Positions 1 through 8,540 of a stretch of 64,000 bases of DNA are shown one piece after another. Source of the DNA: Haloplasma contractile (GTDB lineage: Bacteria > Bacillota_I > Bacilli_A > Haloplasmatales > Haloplasmataceae); contig JAENYC010000003.1 in the NCBI GenBank assembly GCA_016841945.1, positions 24,237 to 88,236 on the forward strand. Reading direction: 5' to 3'. The translations under genes were made by a program, and so were the position numbers. The notes under the pieces were generated by a model, which was not told the origin of the DNA, did no database searches, and saw nothing but the letters and a program-made list of their open reading frames with translations. Position 1 is the first letter of the stretch. Each line of letters begins with the position of its first letter.

Positions 1-611
1 CCATTCCATTTTCAACATTAAGATTAATTGATATAAATCCGTTGTTTTCTAATGAAAAAATGTCTGCGATTAGAGAAATAAACTATAGTCCAGCGCAAAA
101 AACCATTCTTTTATTCAATGAACGCTTTTGGGAAAGAAGCATCAACAATCAAATCGTATTAGGAGGAAAACTCATTACAGACCTTCCAATAACGACTGCT
201 TGGTTTCCATCTCATCGTTTCAAAGAAAATAAAGGAGTGTTAGTCGCCTCATATAACATGAGCTTAGATAGCACACGATTAACTAATGTAAATGAAGAAT
301 ATACAATATATGAAATATTACGTCAACTCGAATCCTGTTACGGATTACCAATGGGTTATCTCAATGATAAAGTACTTGATTATAAAATTCTAAATTGGAA
401 TAAATACTCTTATACATTAGGTGCTTTTGCAAAATACTATACTGAACAAAATGAACTTTTTGCCTATTCTTCATATGTTCCCGAATATCGTCATAAAATC
501 TATTTTGCAGGTGAACACATCAGTCCATTTCATGGCTGGGTACAGGGTGCCCTACAAAGTGGCATGATGGCAGCTAATTTATTAGCTTCATGGGTAAAAA
601 AAACACGTTAA
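1..611 (+). CDS. Flavin-containing amine oxidase, C-terminal part (cut by window edge)
   Basis: The frame is open from base 3, so the gene starts left of the window and about 200 C-terminal residues are visible. The sequence shows the end of a flavin amine oxidase. An early FNERFWERS stretch matches the family's conserved rFW region. Near the C-terminus, YFAGEHISPFHGWVQGAL followed by SGMMAANLL is the segment that contacts FAD in monoamine-oxidase-like enzymes. The family oxidises amines, amino acids or polyenes with FAD; the substrate cannot be read from this part. The start lies outside, so a TTG near base 42 should not be taken as the start. It converges on cysE with a shared terminator. 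Confidence 0.8.
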   Translation, partial: IPFSTLRLIDINPLFSNEKMSAIREINYSPAQKTILLFNERFWERSINNQIVLGGKLITDLPITTAWFPSHRFKENKGVLVASYNMSLDSTRLTNVNEEYTIYEILRQLESCYGLPMGYLNDKVLDYKILNWNKYSYTLGAFAKYYTEQNELFAYSSYVPEYRHKIYFAGEHISPFHGWVQGALQSGMMAANLLASWVKKTR

Positions 612-637
612 CAAAATTAAAATGTTAACGTGTTTTT
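599..637. terminator. Bidirectional terminator between amine oxidase and cysE
   Basis: A 12-bp perfect inverted repeat (AAACACGTTAAC at 601-612, its complement at 624-635) has an 11-nt loop, with A-rich sequence on the left and T-rich on the right. It overlaps the stop codon of the oxidase and the stop of cysE, and so fits termination from both sides. Confidence 0.75.
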
Positions 638-1146
638 ATCTCTTTTATAACCGCTGGAATCCCAACCGCAGTAGAATGGGGTGGTACATCACGAAGTACA
701 ACAGCATTTGCGCCAATTTTACTATTTTCACCAATGATGACCGGTCCTAGTATTTTGGCACCTGCACCTATTGTGACATGATCTTTTACCGTTGGATGTC
801 TTTTCCCATGGTGTTTTCCTGTTCCACCTAAAGTAACACCATGATAAATCATCACGTCATTTCCTATTTCAGTTGTTTCACCAATCACAACCCCCGTTCC
901 ATGATCGATAAAAAATCTTTTTCCTATTTTGGCAGCTGGATGTATCTCTATATTTAATAGATTTCTTACCATATACATGATAAAGAACGCCATGAGTTTT
1001 AATTTAATATGATATAGAAAATGCGCTATCCGATAGATAAAAATTGCTTGAACACCGGGATAGAACAGAATAATCTGCAAGAAATTTCTTGCGGCAGGGT
1101 CTTTTTCTTTCACAAATTCGATATACGACTTCTCCTTCTCAGACAT
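625..1146 (-). CDS. cysE: Serine O-acetyltransferase
   Basis: CysE transfers acetyl from acetyl-CoA to L-serine, giving O-acetylserine, the substrate of the cysteine synthase encoded just upstream. The 173-residue protein has a short helical N-terminus, then left-handed beta-helix hexapeptide repeats from about residue 65. [17 protein letters not shown] and [11 protein letters not shown] are the conserved CysE active-site segments. It lacks the long N-terminal region of enterobacterial CysE, as is usual in short Bacillota forms. It lies 7 bp after cysK on the same strand, so the two are very likely co-transcribed. Confidence 0.93.
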   Translation of the reverse strand: MSEKEKSYIEFVKEKDPAARNFLQIILFYPGVQAIFIYRIAHFLYHIKLKLMAFFIMYMVRNLLNIEIHPAAKIGKRFFIDHGTGVVIGETTEIGNDVMIYHGVTLGGTGKHHGKRHPTVKDHVTIGAGAKILGPVIIGENSKIGANAVVLRDVPPHSTAVGIPAVIKEIKTR

Positions 1147-1153
1147 ATTTACT

Positions 1154-2068
1154 CTACTCTCCTACTTCATATAATGTTGTAGATAAATATCTTTCTCCGT
1201 TATCTGGGGCCATGACGACAACACGTTTACCTTTTCCTAATTTCTTCGCAACTTGTATGGCTGCATAAACACTAGCACCAGAAGAACCACCAATTAGTAG
1301 TCCATATTCTTTCGCTAACTTTCTAGCAGTTTGAAAGGCATCATCTAATGAAACCCTCATCACTTCATCATAAATATCTATATCTAAAACCTTGGGAATA
1401 AACCCCGCACCAATGCCTTGTATTTTATGAGGACCTGGTTTACCACCTGATAATACAGGAGAATCAATGGGTTCTACCGCTACAAAATGAATAGGATATT
1501 TCTTCTTTAGGATATTTCCTACCCCAGTAATTGTCCCACCGGTTCCAACACCAGCAACAAATACATCAAACCCTTCTTTAAAGTCATTAAGCAATTCCTT
1601 AGCGGTTGTTTCTTCATGAGCCTTTACATTATTTTCATTCTCAAACTGCCTTAAAATATAATATCCATTTTCTTTGGCAAGTTGTTCGGCCTTATCAATT
1701 GCGCCCTTCATTCCTTTTGCACCTTCAGTTAATACAAGCTCAGCTCCGTATGCTTTCATAATTTTTTGACGTTCCATACTCATCGTATCTGGCATCACAA
1801 TTATCACTTTATATCCTCTTGCAGCTCCTACCATGGCAACCCCTATTCCTGTATTACCACTGGTAGGTTCTATTAACGTGTCTCCTAACTTTATTTTTCC
1901 TGATTCTTCAGCTGCCTCAATCATTTTTAACGCAATTCTATCTTTAACAGAACCTCCTGGATTAAAATATTCTAGCTTGACATATACATCAGCATACTCA
2001 TTAGGTAATTTATTTAGTTTGACAATGGGTGTATTGCCAATTAATTGATCAATTTGATTGACTATCAT
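1154..2068 (-). CDS. cysK: Cysteine synthase (O-acetylserine sulfhydrylase)
   Basis: This PLP enzyme makes cysteine from O-acetylserine and sulfide. The 304-residue protein has the PLP lysine in PGGSVKDR (K42), the substrate loop [10 protein letters not shown] near residue 68, and the phosphate-binding loop [10 protein letters not shown] near residue 173. The ATG follows AAAGGATGG at normal distance. It is the first gene of a cysK-cysE pair, an order that lets both enzymes of cysteine synthesis be made together. The upstream gap holds a 12-bp inverted repeat that could be an operator. Cystathionine beta-synthase-type activity is possible but less likely at this length. Confidence 0.94.
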   Translation of the reverse strand: MIVNQIDQLIGNTPIVKLNKLPNEYADVYVKLEYFNPGGSVKDRIALKMIEAAEESGKIKLGDTLIEPTSGNTGIGVAMVGAARGYKVIIVMPDTMSMERQKIMKAYGAELVLTEGAKGMKGAIDKAEQLAKENGYYILRQFENENNVKAHEETTAKELLNDFKEGFDVFVAGVGTGGTITGVGNILKKKYPIHFVAVEPIDSPVLSGGKPGPHKIQGIGAGFIPKVLDIDIYDEVMRVSLDDAFQTARKLAKEYGLLIGGSSGASVYAAIQVAKKLGKGKRVVVMAPDNGERYLSTTLYEVGE

Positions 2069-2146
2069 TTAAACCATCCTTTCTTATTGATATTATAAAT
2101 GATTCCCTGAATTCTGCAATTAATATGATAATATAGTTTGTATTAT

Positions 2147-2200
2147 TATATGTCATTTCTAATACTTTGATAAATTTTATATAGAAAAAAATGACATATA
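2147..2200. promoter_or_regulatory. 12-bp perfect inverted repeat in the cysK/amidase divergent gap
   Basis: TATATGTCATTT at 2147-2158 is repeated as its exact complement at 2189-2200 with 30 bp between. It lies about 80 bp upstream of the cysK start and is not followed by a T-run in either direction. A regulator operator or RNA stem in the cysK leader is possible; the role is unknown. No known cysteine riboswitch or T-box features were recognised. Confidence 0.45.
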
Positions 2201-2210
2201 TTTAAACAAA

Positions 2211-2219
2211 GGGGGGGGG
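2211..2219 (+). repeat. Run of nine G in an AT-rich intergenic region
   Basis: Nine consecutive G lie between the divergent cysK and amidase genes, in sequence that is otherwise strongly AT-rich. Such a tract is prone to slipped-strand length change and could also be a sequencing error. It lies outside both likely core promoters. Confidence 0.6.
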
Positions 2220-2291
2220 TGGATTTTTCCCAATAATTAACAAACTCTTATTTTAATAAGATATATCATGATAATCTATGATTGGATAATG

Positions 2292-2319
2292 TTGACTGTT
2301 TAAGGTATCAAAATAATAT
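2292..2319 (+). promoter_or_regulatory. Probable sigma-A promoter of the amidase gene
   Basis: TTGACT (2292-2297) and TAATAT (2314-2319) are separated by 16 bp and lie about 50 bp before the start codon of the downstream amidase gene. An alternative -10 element, TATGAT at 2322-2327, would give too long a spacer. Confidence 0.5.
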
Positions 2320-2367
2320 GTTATGATGCTTTTGTATCTTTAAAATATGTATTAGGGAGGTATTAAA

Positions 2368-3324
2368 ATGGGAAAAAAACAACAAATTATTTTTGCCTAT
2401 TTATTATTATTACTCGTTATTCTAACCTTTCAAATGAAAAGAACACCTGATATTGTATCAGTTAAGCATATAAATTCAGAAAACACAACAATAGATAATA
2501 AGACAACAACTGAAAAAGAAAAGACAGAAAATTCTACAACAACAGAAGAACAAAATCCATTATTAAATCTAACATTTGATAGTGGAGTATCAATCGATGA
2601 TTATATCAGATTAGATAATGCATATGTCGCAATTGGAGAAAAAAATCATTATCCATATATGCAAATGATTTACGTTGAAAATAATCAGATTATAAAAAAA
2701 GGACTACCTTATGTATTTACAGATAGTGTTGGAAAAATTACGAATATAAAAACAAATGGATATTTCATCACAACAACTGTTGAAAATGAAACAAGCATAT
2801 ATACGCAAGATTTTATTGAGTACAATGATGAATTCATTCCATTTTATAAGAAACAAATTCAGTACAACTATAACGAAGGTATTACAATAGAACCTGAATA
2901 TTTAGTGATTCATGAAACTGCAAATACAGCAGTAGGTGCTGATGCCAATGCACATTACCGCTATTGGAATAATAATCCAACAGCCTATGCATCAACTCAT
3001 TTTGTAGTTGATAGTAATGAAATATATCAAATGCTTGAACTCAATCAAAGTGCATGGCATGTTGGTGATAATGATGGACATTCTGATATCACAAATTTAA
3101 ACTCAATTGGCATTGAAGTAGCAGTGAATGCTGATGGTGATTTTAGCGCTGCACGTCAAAATGCGATTAATCTAACAATTAATATCATGAATACATTAGA
3201 CATGGATATTTCACAATTAAAACGACATTATGATGCAAGTGGAAAATATTGTCCAACTAATATGCTTCAAGAGCCTGAGTTGTGGACTGATTTTGTCAAT
3301 CAAGTTGAAGATGGGTTAGAATAA
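2368..3324 (+). CDS. Membrane-anchored or secreted N-acetylmuramoyl-L-alanine amidase (Amidase_2)
   Basis: Zinc amidases of this family (T7 lysozyme type) cut the bond between N-acetylmuramate and L-alanine in peptidoglycan. Residues 5-23 are a hydrophobic signal or anchor with no clear cleavage site. A Thr/Glu/Asn-rich linker (about 35-65) and an uncharacterised region (65-170) precede the catalytic domain (about 175-310). The zinc ligands fit H182 (VIHET), H287 and C295 (RHYDASGKYCP); the eight-residue H-to-C spacing is as in T7 lysozyme. A strong AGGGAGG site precedes the ATG. It is monocistronic, with its own promoter and terminator. It probably acts in wall turnover at the cell surface. 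Confidence 0.87.
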   Translation: MGKKQQIIFAYLLLLLVILTFQMKRTPDIVSVKHINSENTTIDNKTTTEKEKTENSTTTEEQNPLLNLTFDSGVSIDDYIRLDNAYVAIGEKNHYPYMQMIYVENNQIIKKGLPYVFTDSVGKITNIKTNGYFITTTVENETSIYTQDFIEYNDEFIPFYKKQIQYNYNEGITIEPEYLVIHETANTAVGADANAHYRYWNNNPTAYASTHFVVDSNEIYQMLELNQSAWHVGDNDGHSDITNLNSIGIEVAVNADGDFSAARQNAINLTINIMNTLDMDISQLKRHYDASGKYCPTNMLQEPELWTDFVNQVEDGLE

Positions 3325-3330
3325 ATCATA

Positions 3331-3368
3331 AAAAGAAGACTTTTAAATATAAGAAGTCTTCTTTTTTT
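3331..3368 (+). terminator. Terminator after the amidase gene
   Basis: A 12-bp stem (AAAAGAAGACTT at 3331-3342, complement at 3354-3365) is followed by a run of T, seven bases after the amidase stop codon. Confidence 0.85.
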
Positions 3369-3431
3369 ATTGTTGTATTATCTTACTATATTTGTCAAAA
3401 TATAATAAGGATAATATTTTAGGAGGAAAAA

Positions 3432-5939
3432 ATGAAGAAAATCATAATTGTTGGTGGTGTTGCAGGTGGCGCAACAGCTGCAGCTAGATTAAGACGAATA
3501 TCTGAAAAAGATCAAATTATCCTATTTGAAAAAGACGAGTTTATTTCATTTGCGAATTGTGGATTACCATATTATATTGGTGATGTCATCAAAGACCGTC
3601 ATAAATTACTCGTACAAACAGTAGAAGGCATGTCAAAACGTTTTAATTTAGATATACGAAATTTATCAGAAGTGATTGATATTGATAAAAACAATAAAGT
3701 GGTACACGTTAAAAATCATCAAACAAATGAAGAATATGAAGAAACTTACGATACTTTAATCCTGTCACCCGGTGCTAAAGCAATTACCTTCAAAATTCCA
3801 GGTTTAGATAATGCAGAAAATGTTTTCACATTGAGAAATATTCCTGATACTGACACCATTAGAAGTTTTGTGGATGATAGAAAGCCTAAAACAGCGGTCA
3901 TTGTTGGTGGCGGTTTTATTGGTTGCGAGATGGCTGAAAATTTGGTTGGACGTGATGTAAATGTGACATTAGTTGATTTGGCGAATCAAGTGATGGCGCC
4001 GCTAGATTTCGAAATGGCTCAGATGGTACATGAAGAAATTATCAATCAAGGAGTGAATCTAATTCTAGAAGATGCGGTGAGCGAATTTAAGAATAAAGGA
4101 ACAACATTAGTTTTAAAAAGTGGTAAAACCTTACAAGCTGATATGGTCATTATGGCAATTGGAGTTACACCTGAAAATGAACTCGCTAAAAAATGTGGTT
4201 TAAAGCTTGGAAAACGCGGTCATATCGTAACAACAAAAACACTTCAAACCATCGACGAAGAAACCAATATTACCATACCAGATATATATGCCATTGGAGA
4301 TGCGATAGAAGTATTTGATTACATTGATGACAAAAAAACAGCTATATCTTTGGCTTGGCCTGCTAATCGTCAAGGACGATTAGTTGCTGACCACATTAAT
4401 GGAATGGATGTATCTTATAAAGGAACACTAGGTTCTTCTGTTGCGAAAATATTTGATTTAACCGTTGCATCAACTGGTAATAATGAAAAACTTCTAAAAC
4501 AAAAAGGAATGGCATATAAAGCTATTCACATACATCGCGGTAATCATGCTGGATATTTCCCTAATGCTAAAAACATATGTATAAAATTAATTTTTGATGT
4601 AAATGATGGGAAAATACTAGGCGCACAAGCCATCGGTGGCGAAGGAACAGAAAAGCGCATAGATGTAATCGCAACTGCGATTAAAGGAAACCTGAGGGTT
4701 CTGGATTTACCAGACTTAGAACTCTGTTATGCACCACCTTTTTCATCAGCCAAAGACCCTGTCAATATCGCAGGTTATGTTGCTTCTAATGTATACCAAA
4801 AAGTATACAAAGTCATTCATTGGAATGAAATTGATGATATTATAAAGAATGATGGTTATTTACTTGATGTCCGAACCGAAATGGAATATCAGTTAGGACA
4901 TATTGAAGGAGCTGTTAATATCCCAATCGATGAATTAAGACAGAGAATTAATGAAATCAATCTAACCAAAGACAAGCCCATCTATATCAACTGTCAAGTC
5001 GGTTTACGGGCCTATCTAGCAGTTCGCATATTACAAGAACATGGTTTTACAAATGTATATAACTTATCCGGTGGTTATAAAACCTACTTTACTGCGACTC
5101 GTTCGATAGATGATTTTAATCAACCTAAATCTCATATTAATAAAGACATTGACACACAAAATCTAAATGAAGAACAAAATGATGAAATAGAAATGGTAAA
5201 AGGTGATAAAATTGTAGCTACAGTTAAAATTGATGCTTGTGGTCTACAGTGTCCGGGTCCTATCATGCAAACCTATCAAGCAGTAGAAGAAGCAAAGGAA
5301 AGCGATGTCATTCACGTTACTTCAACTGATAGTGGTTTTGCCAAAGATATAGAAAAATGGTGTGAAAAAACTGGAAATATTTTATTAAACATAGAAAAAG
5401 AAAACATTATTTACAATGCTTATATCCAAAAAGGTAAAAAAGAAAAAAATCCTGTCAGGCCACATACAAATGAAAATACAACGATTGTATTATTTAGTGG
5501 TGATATGGATAAAGCCATGGCGTCAATGATCATTGCTCAAGGTTCTGCTTCTATGGGTAAAAATGTCACTGTCTTTTGTACGTTTTGGGGACTAAATTTA
5601 TTAAGAAAACAACAAAAAATAAGCGTAAACAAAACAAGTATGGAAAGAATGTTTGGACGTATGATGCCAAAAGGGCCTAACAAAATGGGTATTTCAAAAA
5701 TGAATTTTTATGGCATGGGGGCTAGAATGATGAAACGCATCATGAAAAAGAAAAATGTGGATTCATTAGAAAATCTAGTTAAAAATGCTCAGGCTACCGG
5801 TGTAAAATTAATTGCTTGTACAATGAGCATGGATGTCATGGGTATAAAAAAAGAAGAACTTATTGATGGTATTGATTATGCTGGTGTTGCAACTTATCTA
5901 GCAGAAAGTGAGACAGCTGGTGTTACTTTATTTATATAA
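3432..5939 (+). CDS. CoA-disulfide reductase / rhodanese / TusA / DsrE-like fusion protein
   Basis: Four sulfur-handling modules lie in one 835-residue chain. Residues 1-445 are a flavin pyridine-nucleotide disulfide reductase of the CoADR/NADH oxidase type, with an N-terminal GGVAGG FAD site, the single redox cysteine C43 (FANCGLPYYIG), a second dinucleotide site VGGGFIG and a C-terminal dimerisation domain. A rhodanese domain follows (about 460-555, C521). Next is a TusA domain (about 595-665, CGLQCPGP with C607), then a DsrE-type domain (about 683-835, with C716 and C796). The family reduces CoA disulfide or persulfides; sulfane sulfur may be passed along the cysteines. A good AGGAGG site precedes the ATG, and the gene stands alone between terminators. 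Confidence 0.88.
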   Translation: MKKIIIVGGVAGGATAAARLRRISEKDQIILFEKDEFISFANCGLPYYIGDVIKDRHKLLVQTVEGMSKRFNLDIRNLSEVIDIDKNNKVVHVKNHQTNEEYEETYDTLILSPGAKAITFKIPGLDNAENVFTLRNIPDTDTIRSFVDDRKPKTAVIVGGGFIGCEMAENLVGRDVNVTLVDLANQVMAPLDFEMAQMVHEEIINQGVNLILEDAVSEFKNKGTTLVLKSGKTLQADMVIMAIGVTPENELAKKCGLKLGKRGHIVTTKTLQTIDEETNITIPDIYAIGDAIEVFDYIDDKKTAISLAWPANRQGRLVADHINGMDVSYKGTLGSSVAKIFDLTVASTGNNEKLLKQKGMAYKAIHIHRGNHAGYFPNAKNICIKLIFDVNDGKILGAQAIGGEGTEKRIDVIATAIKGNLRVLDLPDLELCYAPPFSSAKDPVNIAGYVASNVYQKVYKVIHWNEIDDIIKNDGYLLDVRTEMEYQLGHIEGAVNIPIDELRQRINEINLTKDKPIYINCQVGLRAYLAVRILQEHGFTNVYNLSGGYKTYFTATRSIDDFNQPKSHINKDIDTQNLNEEQNDEIEMVKGDKIVATVKIDACGLQCPGPIMQTYQAVEEAKESDVIHVTSTDSGFAKDIEKWCEKTGNILLNIEKENIIYNAYIQKGKKEKNPVRPHTNENTTIVLFSGDMDKAMASMIIAQGSASMGKNVTVFCTFWGLNLLRKQQKISVNKTSMERMFGRMMPKGPNKMGISKMNFYGMGARMMKRIMKKKNVDSLENLVKNAQATGVKLIACTMSMDVMGIKKEELIDGIDYAGVATYLAESETAGVTLFI

Positions 5940-5941
5940 AA

Positions 5942-5975
5942 AAAAGGTTAAGAATTAATTAGTTCTTAACCTTTT
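5942..5975. terminator. Bidirectional terminator after the CoA-disulfide reductase fusion
   Basis: A 13-bp perfect stem (AAAAGGTTAAGAA at 5942-5954, complement at 5963-5975) is A-rich on one side and T-rich on the other. It serves the fusion gene and the convergent lipoprotein gene, whose stop is at 5978. Confidence 0.85.
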
Positions 5976-5977
5976 CA

Positions 5978-6148
5978 TTATTTAAATATATTTTTTATTT
6001 CACTCGCTATCACATTTAATATATCTTCACCCGTTATTGCTGTTTGTTGTTCAGTATCATCTGTTTTACTAGATTGATTTTCTTCAATCTCATCACAACT
6101 TGTAAGTAAGAATCCCATAAACAATAAACAAAATAAAATTTTCTTCAT
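5978..6148 (-). CDS. Small putative lipoprotein
   Basis: This is a 56-residue product starting at the ATG at 6148, preceded by AAGGAGTGG; a longer reading from upstream lacks a ribosome binding site. The sequence shows a short basic start, a hydrophobic core and a lipobox ending LTSC, then a polar Glu/Ser/Thr-rich tail with a short hydrophobic end. It is therefore probably a lipid-anchored surface peptide. The start lies one base after the stop of the upstream secreted-protein gene, so the two are probably translationally coupled and may act together. No known family was recognised. Confidence 0.65.
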   Translation of the reverse strand: MKKILFCLLFMGFLLTSCDEIEENQSSKTDDTEQQTAITGEDILNVIASEIKNIFK

Positions 6149-6149
6149 C

Positions 6150-6704
6150 TTATTCCACTCCTTCATATGCTGAAATAACAATATTTAAATTGTCTTCAAC
6201 TACAAAAGATCCATCTACCATTTGATAAGCTGTGTCTTGATTATCAACAAATTGATAAACAGAATTTTCTTCAATGATTCCAGCTGAATATGCATTGTCA
6301 TCAACGGTCTTTACAACACCAACTGTTGGGTCAATCGTAATATGGGAACTATAATAAGCATTAAAGCCATTCTCTGTAACAGTGTAGCTATTAATTAACC
6401 ATCTTGCTATATCTGTACCCGCTTCATTTGTGACAATAATAATTGATTCACTTGCTAAAACCTCTGCTCCATCATACATGTATTTTAATTGCCCTACATA
6501 GATCGTTACCATCTCTCCAGCTTCTACATGCCCATTTAGAAACGATGATTCATTAGGTATTTCATTAATTTCTACGTTAAATTTATAAGCACTCGTAATC
6601 GTAACCGAATCAAATGGATAGGATATCGTTTCTTCAGCATTTGTTGAAATACCTGTAAATACAAACATCATGATAAAACACGTCAATATAAAAAATCTTT
6701 TCAA
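6150..6704 (-). CDS. Secreted protein of unknown function
   Basis: The 184-residue protein has a clear N-terminal signal peptide (KRFF start, hydrophobic core, likely cleavage after the STNA segment near residue 23). The rest is polar and strand-rich, with repeated short Tyr/Val/Ile segments and no cysteine, which suggests a beta-rich extracellular domain. The best start is a TTG at 6704, preceded by AAGGAG about 10 bases upstream; the nearer ATG at 6713 is in another frame. It lies directly before the small lipoprotein gene, one base apart. I do not recognise the family. Confidence 0.6.
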   Translation of the reverse strand: MKRFFILTCFIMMFVFTGISTNAEETISYPFDSVTITSAYKFNVEINEIPNESSFLNGHVEAGEMVTIYVGQLKYMYDGAEVLASESIIIVTNEAGTDIARWLINSYTVTENGFNAYYSSHITIDPTVGVVKTVDDNAYSAGIIEENSVYQFVDNQDTAYQMVDGSFVVEDNLNIVISAYEGVE

Positions 6705-6730
6705 AATAGTTCATCTCCTTTTGATATTTT

Positions 6731-7300
6731 TTACTTTGAAGAAACTTTTTTTCGGTTTAATACTCTTCTTTCTTGAAAAGTCTTATAATGATTAAATAAT
6801 AAAATCGCTAACATACTACAAATAAAGCCCATTAATATACCTGCTATAATATCGGATGTAAAATGAACATATAGATATATTCTTGAAAATGCGATAAGAG
6901 ATGCTAACACATAAGTTAATATCGCATATGGCTTTTTAAAATACTTCCCAAAAACAAATGCTGCCGCAAATGATGAAGAAGTATGACCAGAGGGGAATGA
7001 AAAAGATGTTGGTTCATCAATCAATAAATTAATATGATTTAACCCAATAAAAGGTCTATCTCTTCTAATCACATTCTTTAATATATTATCGTTAATAATT
7101 AAACTGAATAATAACGCAAAAAGTGCGATAAATCCAATATATCTTGTTTTAGGACTAATTAATAATATAGCACATATAATTATCCAAATGATTCCATGGT
7201 CACCAAGGGTTGTTAAAAACACCATGATTTTATCCATAAATGGTGAGGATAAAACATCTTGTATAAAATCTAGTACTGCATAATCTAATTCTCTTATCAT
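6731..7300 (-). CDS. PAP2-family membrane phosphatase
   Basis: This is a polytopic membrane protein of 189 residues with all three PAP2 phosphatase motifs: K75-to-RP83, PSGH at 103-106, and SR139-140 with H146 and D150. Family members dephosphorylate phosphatidic acid, phosphatidylglycerol phosphate or undecaprenyl pyrophosphate at the membrane. The last role would support wall synthesis, but the sequence alone does not decide. The start at 7300 was chosen because GGAGGT lies just before it; the upstream ATG at 7315 overlaps that same site. A TATAAT lies about 30 bp upstream. Confidence 0.87.
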   Translation of the reverse strand: MIRELDYAVLDFIQDVLSSPFMDKIMVFLTTLGDHGIIWIIICAILLISPKTRYIGFIALFALLFSLIINDNILKNVIRRDRPFIGLNHINLLIDEPTSFSFPSGHTSSSFAAAFVFGKYFKKPYAILTYVLASLIAFSRIYLYVHFTSDIIAGILMGFICSMLAILLFNHYKTFQERRVLNRKKVSSK

Positions 7301-7386
7301 AAGTATTACCTCCATATATACTAGGTTTATTATAATATATATTCAATTCCTTTACTAGTTAATTCCATTATTTCTTCATATTTTTA

Positions 7387-7422
7387 TAAAAAATGAGTAA
7401 AGTTCCCACTTTACTCATCTTT
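7387..7422 (-). terminator. Terminator-shaped hairpin in a divergent gap
   Basis: An 11-bp perfect stem (ATGAGTAAAGT at 7393-7403, complement at 7408-7418) has a 4-nt loop. Read on the minus strand it is followed by TTTTTTATAAAA, the shape of an intrinsic terminator. No gene ends here: it lies upstream of the PAP2 gene and of the plus-strand gene at 7533. It may end a small RNA or act as a leader attenuator. Confidence 0.55.
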
Positions 7423-7532
7423 ATAAAACCACAAGATATCAGTTACATTCTATTATATGCGATTAAAATATCATGGTTACAATATTATGAATACTTACCA
7501 TATTATGTCATACACTAACAACTGGTGATAAG

Positions 7533-8015
7533 ATGAAAAGAAGAGAATTATATGAAAACCTCATCCATATAAATGAGACATATTCAATGCAGGTTGATAA
7601 AGACAATGATGAATATGTTAATATTTATAAACATCATACTTTGCTAGAACAATTTAAATTAAATCGAAAAATATATACTTTATTTAAAATCCTTCAAGAT
7701 TATATTCAAGAAGATGATTATATCATTGTAGAAGATAATCAGGCTAAAATCTATGGAAAAGAAATCTATTTATATGAAGATATTTACATGAGAATAAATG
7801 CTTCTAGAGCTTGTTTAACCCTTGATTTCTATCATAAGATAAATGAACAAGAGATAAAATTAATCTATCTCACAAAATTAATCTATACCAGTCAAAAATT
7901 ATTTCATATGATGTTAATTCCTAAAAAGTTAGAAAAAACACCCAGCTACTATGTCACAAATGTATTTAAATTTTTAGATATGATTGAACTTCTTCGGTAT
8001 GAGAATAGTTCTTAA
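7533..8015 (+). CDS. Unknown protein, first of two tandem paralogues
   Basis: This soluble 160-residue protein has many Tyr, Lys and Glu residues and no signal peptide or membrane segment. It resembles the next gene along its whole length. Both share a YSMQ segment near residue 19, a VNIY near 29, an LFK-LQ segment near 50, an IYGKEI/LYGKEI motif near 88, and KLFH or KLFHN followed by MLIPKK near the end. The start is fixed by TGGTGATAAG before the ATG, the same type of site as in its partner. I do not recognise the family; the even hydrophobic/charged pattern suggests a compact alpha/beta fold. Confidence 0.6.
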   Translation: MKRRELYENLIHINETYSMQVDKDNDEYVNIYKHHTLLEQFKLNRKIYTLFKILQDYIQEDDYIIVEDNQAKIYGKEIYLYEDIYMRINASRACLTLDFYHKINEQEIKLIYLTKLIYTSQKLFHMMLIPKKLEKTPSYYVTNVFKFLDMIELLRYENSS

Positions 8016-8041
8016 TGCAAATAATAAAAGATGGTGATAAA

Positions 8042-8515
8042 ATGAAAAAAAGAGATTTATTTCTAGATAAAATACAAATTGATGACATCTATTCCATGCA
8101 AATTGATCCAAATACTTTAGAAACGGTGAATATATATGAGAACAATCAATTAATTGAACAATTTTCTTTAAAAAGAAGAATTTTTACGCTATTTAAGACC
8201 TTACAAAAATATATCAATAGTGATGATTCTATCTTAGATAAAGAGAGAAATATAAAACTATATGGAAAAGAAATACCTATTAAAGAAGATATCTTTATGA
8301 AAGTAAGTGATGAACATAAAGAATTAATTGTTAAGTTTTATCATAAGCAAGATGAAAAGAATGTACTCTATTTAACAAAGATGAATTATATGACACAGAA
8401 ATTATTTCACAATATGTTAATCCCTAAAAAAGTGATTGAAAATCCGAAATATCAACTTCTAAATCCAAAGGAATTTAAAGATTTAATGGATATATTGAGT
8501 GTCATCAAAATATAA
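8042..8515 (+). CDS. Unknown protein, second of two tandem paralogues
   Basis: This 157-residue paralogue of the gene just before it has the same motif order (YSMQ, VNIY, LFKTLQ, LYGKEI, KLFHNMLIPKK). The start at 8042 was chosen because GATGGTGATAA lies just before it and because the protein then begins MKKRDL, parallel to MKRREL of its partner. An ATG at 8015 overlapping the upstream stop has no ribosome binding site. The pair probably arose by tandem duplication and forms one transcript ending at the hairpin after 8515. No function can be assigned. Confidence 0.6.
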   Translation: MKKRDLFLDKIQIDDIYSMQIDPNTLETVNIYENNQLIEQFSLKRRIFTLFKTLQKYINSDDSILDKERNIKLYGKEIPIKEDIFMKVSDEHKELIVKFYHKQDEKNVLYLTKMNYMTQKLFHNMLIPKKVIENPKYQLLNPKEFKDLMDILSVIKI

Positions 8516-8540
8516 AAAATCTCCACATGGAGATTTTTTA
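8514..8540. terminator. Bidirectional terminator after the tandem paralogues
   Basis: AAAAAATCTCC at 8514-8524 pairs with GGAGATTTTTT at 8529-8539 across a tiny ACAT loop. It overlaps the stop codons of both convergent genes. Confidence 0.8.

Noticed and set aside
2069..2367. T-box or S-box riboswitch before cysK
   Set aside because: I found none of the conserved T-box sequence near an antiterminator and no terminator in the leader.
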